A stretch of DNA of 7,684 bases from Candidatus Hydrogenedentota bacterium (GTDB lineage: Bacteria; Hydrogenedentota; Hydrogenedentia; Hydrogenedentiales; CAITNO01): NCBI GenBank assembly GCA_903922535.1, contig CAIXUF010000290.1, positions 1 to 7,684 on the forward strand, given 5' to 3'. The position numbers were made by a program, and so were the translations under genes. Every line of letters begins with the position of its first letter. Position 1 is the first letter of the stretch. Positions 5,816-7,684 of the stretch are shown piece by piece. The notes under the pieces were generated by a model, which worked only from the letters and a program-made list of their open reading frames with translations, ran no database searches and was not told the DNA's origin.

Positions 5816-7227
5816 TTGCCCGCCTCCCTCTTCTCCAGGCCGCGCAGCCGGATCATTTCGCGGTTTACCGTGTCCTGCACGACGCGTGCGGCCTCTTCCG
5901 GCGTGGCCTCGTGCATGACCACCCGCTCGCGCTGCCGCTCGATTTCGTCGGTCAGCAGGCGGTTGGTCGGAATGCTTGGCAGCGCATGCACGGGACGATC
6001 GAGCAACTGGCGCACAAACACGCTGAACTTGGGGTTCTTCATGAAGCGGTCCTGCATGGCATCATCAATGCGGGGCGGAATGTTGCGGATGGCCGCGTTG
6101 TAGTCGCTGACGGGTGAGGTGCCGCCGGGACGGTTGTTGTAGAACCAGTGCAGGTACTTCTTCGCCGCCTCCGGATGGCGCGCCGTGGCGGGAATGACAT
6201 CGCCCACAACGGTCGGATCGTAGGCCATCGGGGTGACGCCCGCAGGCTGGGGAATGGGCGCCACGCCCCAGTCGAGGCTGGGGGCGTACTTGGGAATGTA
6301 GGCCACCTGCCACTCGCCCTCGGTCATCATGGCGACCCGTCCCGTATAGAAGGGGTTGTTGGCGCTCATGTATTCGCCGAGCCCCTTGCTGAAGGAGGTC
6401 ACCATGTTTGGGTCCATGGCATAGGGCTTGTCCTTTGCCGGGTCGGGACCCTGCGTGAAGCTCAGTTGCCACGCGAAGGAACGGACGATGGCAGGATCCG
6501 TGGCGCATTCGGACAGCCCGGTCTTTTCGTTAAACCAAGATCCCCCGAAGAACACGCCCCACATGTAGCTGTTGTCCCAGGGAAGCCAGGGCAGAAAGCC
6601 CATCTGTTCGATAAAGCCGTTGTTCGGGTTGCGTATGGTGAGCTTCGCCGCATAGTCCTCGAGTTCTTCCAGGGTCTGCGGGGGACGCTCCGGGTCGAGG
6701 CCCGCCTTGATGAACTCCTGCTTGTTCCATACCAGACAGATAATGTCGGTGGTGGTGGGCATCACCCACACATGCCCGTAGAAGTTCACCATGGGCCAGA
6801 TGCAGGGAAAGAATTTGTCCGGGGTGATTTCGGGCTCGCCCGCAAGGAAATCGTCCAAAGGCAGGAAAAGCCCGTCACCGGCAAGCTGGCAGATCATGCT
6901 GCCGTCCAGCGACATGATGTCGGCCGGCGCGCTGCCGGCAATCGAGGTGAGCGCCTTCTCCATCAGGGCGTCGTAGCCTATCGGCACGGCGCGCACGTAC
7001 ACCTCGTTCTGACTGTGGTTAAACTCGTCAATGAGCTTGCGGCGTTCCGCGTGCTCATGGCCCGAATGGCGGTCCCAATAGACGATGACCTCGCGGCCGT
7101 CGCGAAGCGCCTGGAGTTCCTCATCCGAACTGGCGGTGCCGGGCCATAGGACAAACAGCAGCAGTGCGCCCGCGGCAAGCGCCGCGGCCCACAGGAGCCA
7201 CCGTTTTATGTCGCTCCAATCGTTCAT
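5812..7227 (-). CDS. Family-1-type extracellular sugar substrate-binding protein
   Basis: Captures a sugar or oligosaccharide outside the inner membrane and delivers it to the two permeases encoded just downstream. The protein is 471 aa from the ATG at 7227. Basic residues (K8, R9) and a hydrophobic stretch (10-28) form a signal peptide or signal anchor. There is no lipobox cysteine, so it is not a typical lipoprotein; cleavage near PGTA-SS is possible. The mature part has family features: VIVYWDRHSG start (47-56), KLIDEFN (64-70), ALTSIAGSAPADIMSLDG (92-109), YNKQ-like LVWNKQEF (165-172), GRVAMMTEGEW (297-306) and a C-terminal ATPEEAARVV (441-450). The frame continues upstream to 7404, but that part overlaps the previous gene and is low-complexity, so it is rejected. 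Both ends overlap neighbours by 4 bp as ATGA. The ligand cannot be read from sequence. Confidence 0.9.
   Translation of the reverse strand: MNDWSDIKRWLLWAAALAAGALLLFVLWPGTASSDEELQALRDGREVIVYWDRHSGHEHAERRKLIDEFNHSQNEVYVRAVPIGYDALMEKALTSIAGSAPADIMSLDGSMICQLAGDGLFLPLDDFLAGEPEITPDKFFPCIWPMVNFYGHVWVMPTTTDIICLVWNKQEFIKAGLDPERPPQTLEELEDYAAKLTIRNPNNGFIEQMGFLPWLPWDNSYMWGVFFGGSWFNEKTGLSECATDPAIVRSFAWQLSFTQGPDPAKDKPYAMDPNMVTSFSKGLGEYMSANNPFYTGRVAMMTEGEWQVAYIPKYAPSLDWGVAPIPQPAGVTPMAYDPTVVGDVIPATARHPEAAKKYLHWFYNNRPGGTSPVSDYNAAIRNIPPRIDDAMQDRFMKNPKFSVFVRQLLDRPVHALPSIPTNRLLTDEIERQRERVVMHEATPEEAARVVQDTVNREMIRLRGLEKREAGK
5823..5827 (-). promoter_or_regulatory. Strong ribosome binding site of the MalF-type permease
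   Basis: GGAGG on the - strand lies 7 bases before the ATG at 5815, inside the last codons of the substrate-binding protein gene. It favours 5815 over the nearby in-frame ATGs at 5812 and 5803. Confidence 0.65.
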
Positions 7228-7684
7228 TCTTGTCCACTCGTTGTCCGGGCATTCCGGACATATGCTGCGATGCGTTCGACCGTGTCCAACCAGATGCCGT
7301 TTGCGGGGTCTGCCGCCGCCCGGCACAGATGGTCGAGCGTGTTCAGGATGACTGTCTGCCGCTCCCCCACTGCCCCGGCGTCGTGTCCGGCAAGAATCAG
7401 CCATCCGCCCTCGGCGCGGGCTGCGGCCAGCAGGGCGTCCACCCCGGCCTCATCCACGTTGTCCATCGTGACCGCATACAACTGGTGCAGGTCGCAATAG
7501 GCGGGATCGTTGTGCATCTCACTGAAGAAGAGGCGTCCCGCCCGAAAATGGCGCGCCACCACGGGCACGTAGCTCTGCACCGATTCGCCCCGACCCACCG
7601 TCGTCTGGCCGCAGGGGTAGGCGAAAGTCCGGGGCTGCACGCCCAGCAGTTCCGCCAGTTGCCGGTTGGCCTCCAGCAGTTCAC
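7224..7684 (-). CDS. Polysaccharide deacetylase family protein, C-terminal part
   Basis: The frame is open to the right edge, so the start and the N-terminal metal-binding motifs (Asp and HxxxH) are outside the window. The visible 153 residues include TFAYPCGQ, the conserved FAYPxG element of NodB-type carbohydrate esterases, followed by GRGESVQSYVPVVARHF and NDPAYCDLHQLY. The late motif WLILAGHDAG corresponds to the LxLHD-like strand near the active site. A GTG at 7640 could act as a start, but the upstream codons continue a plausible helix (ELLEANRQLAELLG), so it is internal. It is the most upstream visible gene of the importer operon and overlaps the binding-protein start by 4 bp. Members of this family remove N- or O-acetyl groups from glycans. 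Whether this one is active cannot be judged without its N-terminus. Confidence 0.75.
   Translation of the reverse strand, partial: ELLEANRQLAELLGVQPRTFAYPCGQTTVGRGESVQSYVPVVARHFRAGRLFFSEMHNDPAYCDLHQLYAVTMDNVDEAGVDALLAAARAEGGWLILAGHDAGAVGERQTVILNTLDHLCRAAADPANGIWLDTVERIAAYVRNARTTSGQE

Noticed and set aside
4721..6103. 460-codon + strand open frame opposite the permeases and the end of the binding-protein gene
   Set aside because: It is antisense to three well-supported genes. Its translation is rich in H, E, R, G and Q without recognisable motifs, as expected from GC-rich codons read on the reverse strand.
6148..7149. 333-codon + strand open frame opposite the substrate-binding protein gene
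   Set aside because: Same reason: it is antisense to a gene with clear family motifs, and no motif or ribosome binding site supports it.
7228..7404. N-terminal extension of the substrate-binding protein to an ATG at 7404
   Set aside because: It overlaps the deacetylase gene by about 180 bp, is Arg/Gly/Pro-rich, and would bury the signal sequence. The ATG at 7227 gives an ATGA junction and a normal N-terminus.

Overview
This is a GC-rich, tightly packed bacterial segment made of ordinary chromosomal genes. I see no mobile element, tRNA, rRNA or CRISPR array. The dense coding, ATGA stop/start overlaps and GC-rich codon use suggest a free-living bacterium, perhaps of a Planctomycetes/Hydrogenedentota/Armatimonadota-like lineage. 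That placement is a guess from gene style, not something the sequence proves.

Region 1 (1-315): the C-terminal end of a multi-pass membrane protein on the + strand runs in from the left edge. It meets the next gene tail to tail across a small hairpin.

Region 2 (302-2988): a small folate-related locus. A PabB-PabC fusion (aminodeoxychorismate synthase component I plus aminodeoxychorismate lyase; 586 aa, - strand) is divergent from a two-gene + strand unit. That unit is a 58-aa unknown protein with a histidine-rich tail, followed by 5-formyltetrahydrofolate cyclo-ligase. The 114-bp divergent spacer holds candidate promoters for both directions, with their -10 boxes on top of each other.

Region 3 (2975-3772): an inositol monophosphatase/SuhB-family phosphatase on the - strand, whose 3' end overlaps the cyclo-ligase gene by 14 bp.

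Region 4 (3931-7684): a - strand operon, in transcription order: polysaccharide deacetylase family protein (N-terminus outside the window), family-1-type sugar substrate-binding protein, MalF/UgpA-type permease, MalG/UgpE-type permease. The first two junctions are 4-bp ATGA overlaps and the third is also overlapping or nearly so, implying one translationally coupled transcript whose promoter lies beyond the right edge. No ABC ATPase is encoded here, so the importer would need one from elsewhere. The deacetylase suggests, but does not prove, that the cargo is a glycan fragment that may be acetylated.

The window looks mostly ordinary. The points most worth a second look are the small His-rich protein, the long extracytoplasmic insertion in the MalG-type permease, and the overlapping divergent promoters between the folate genes.
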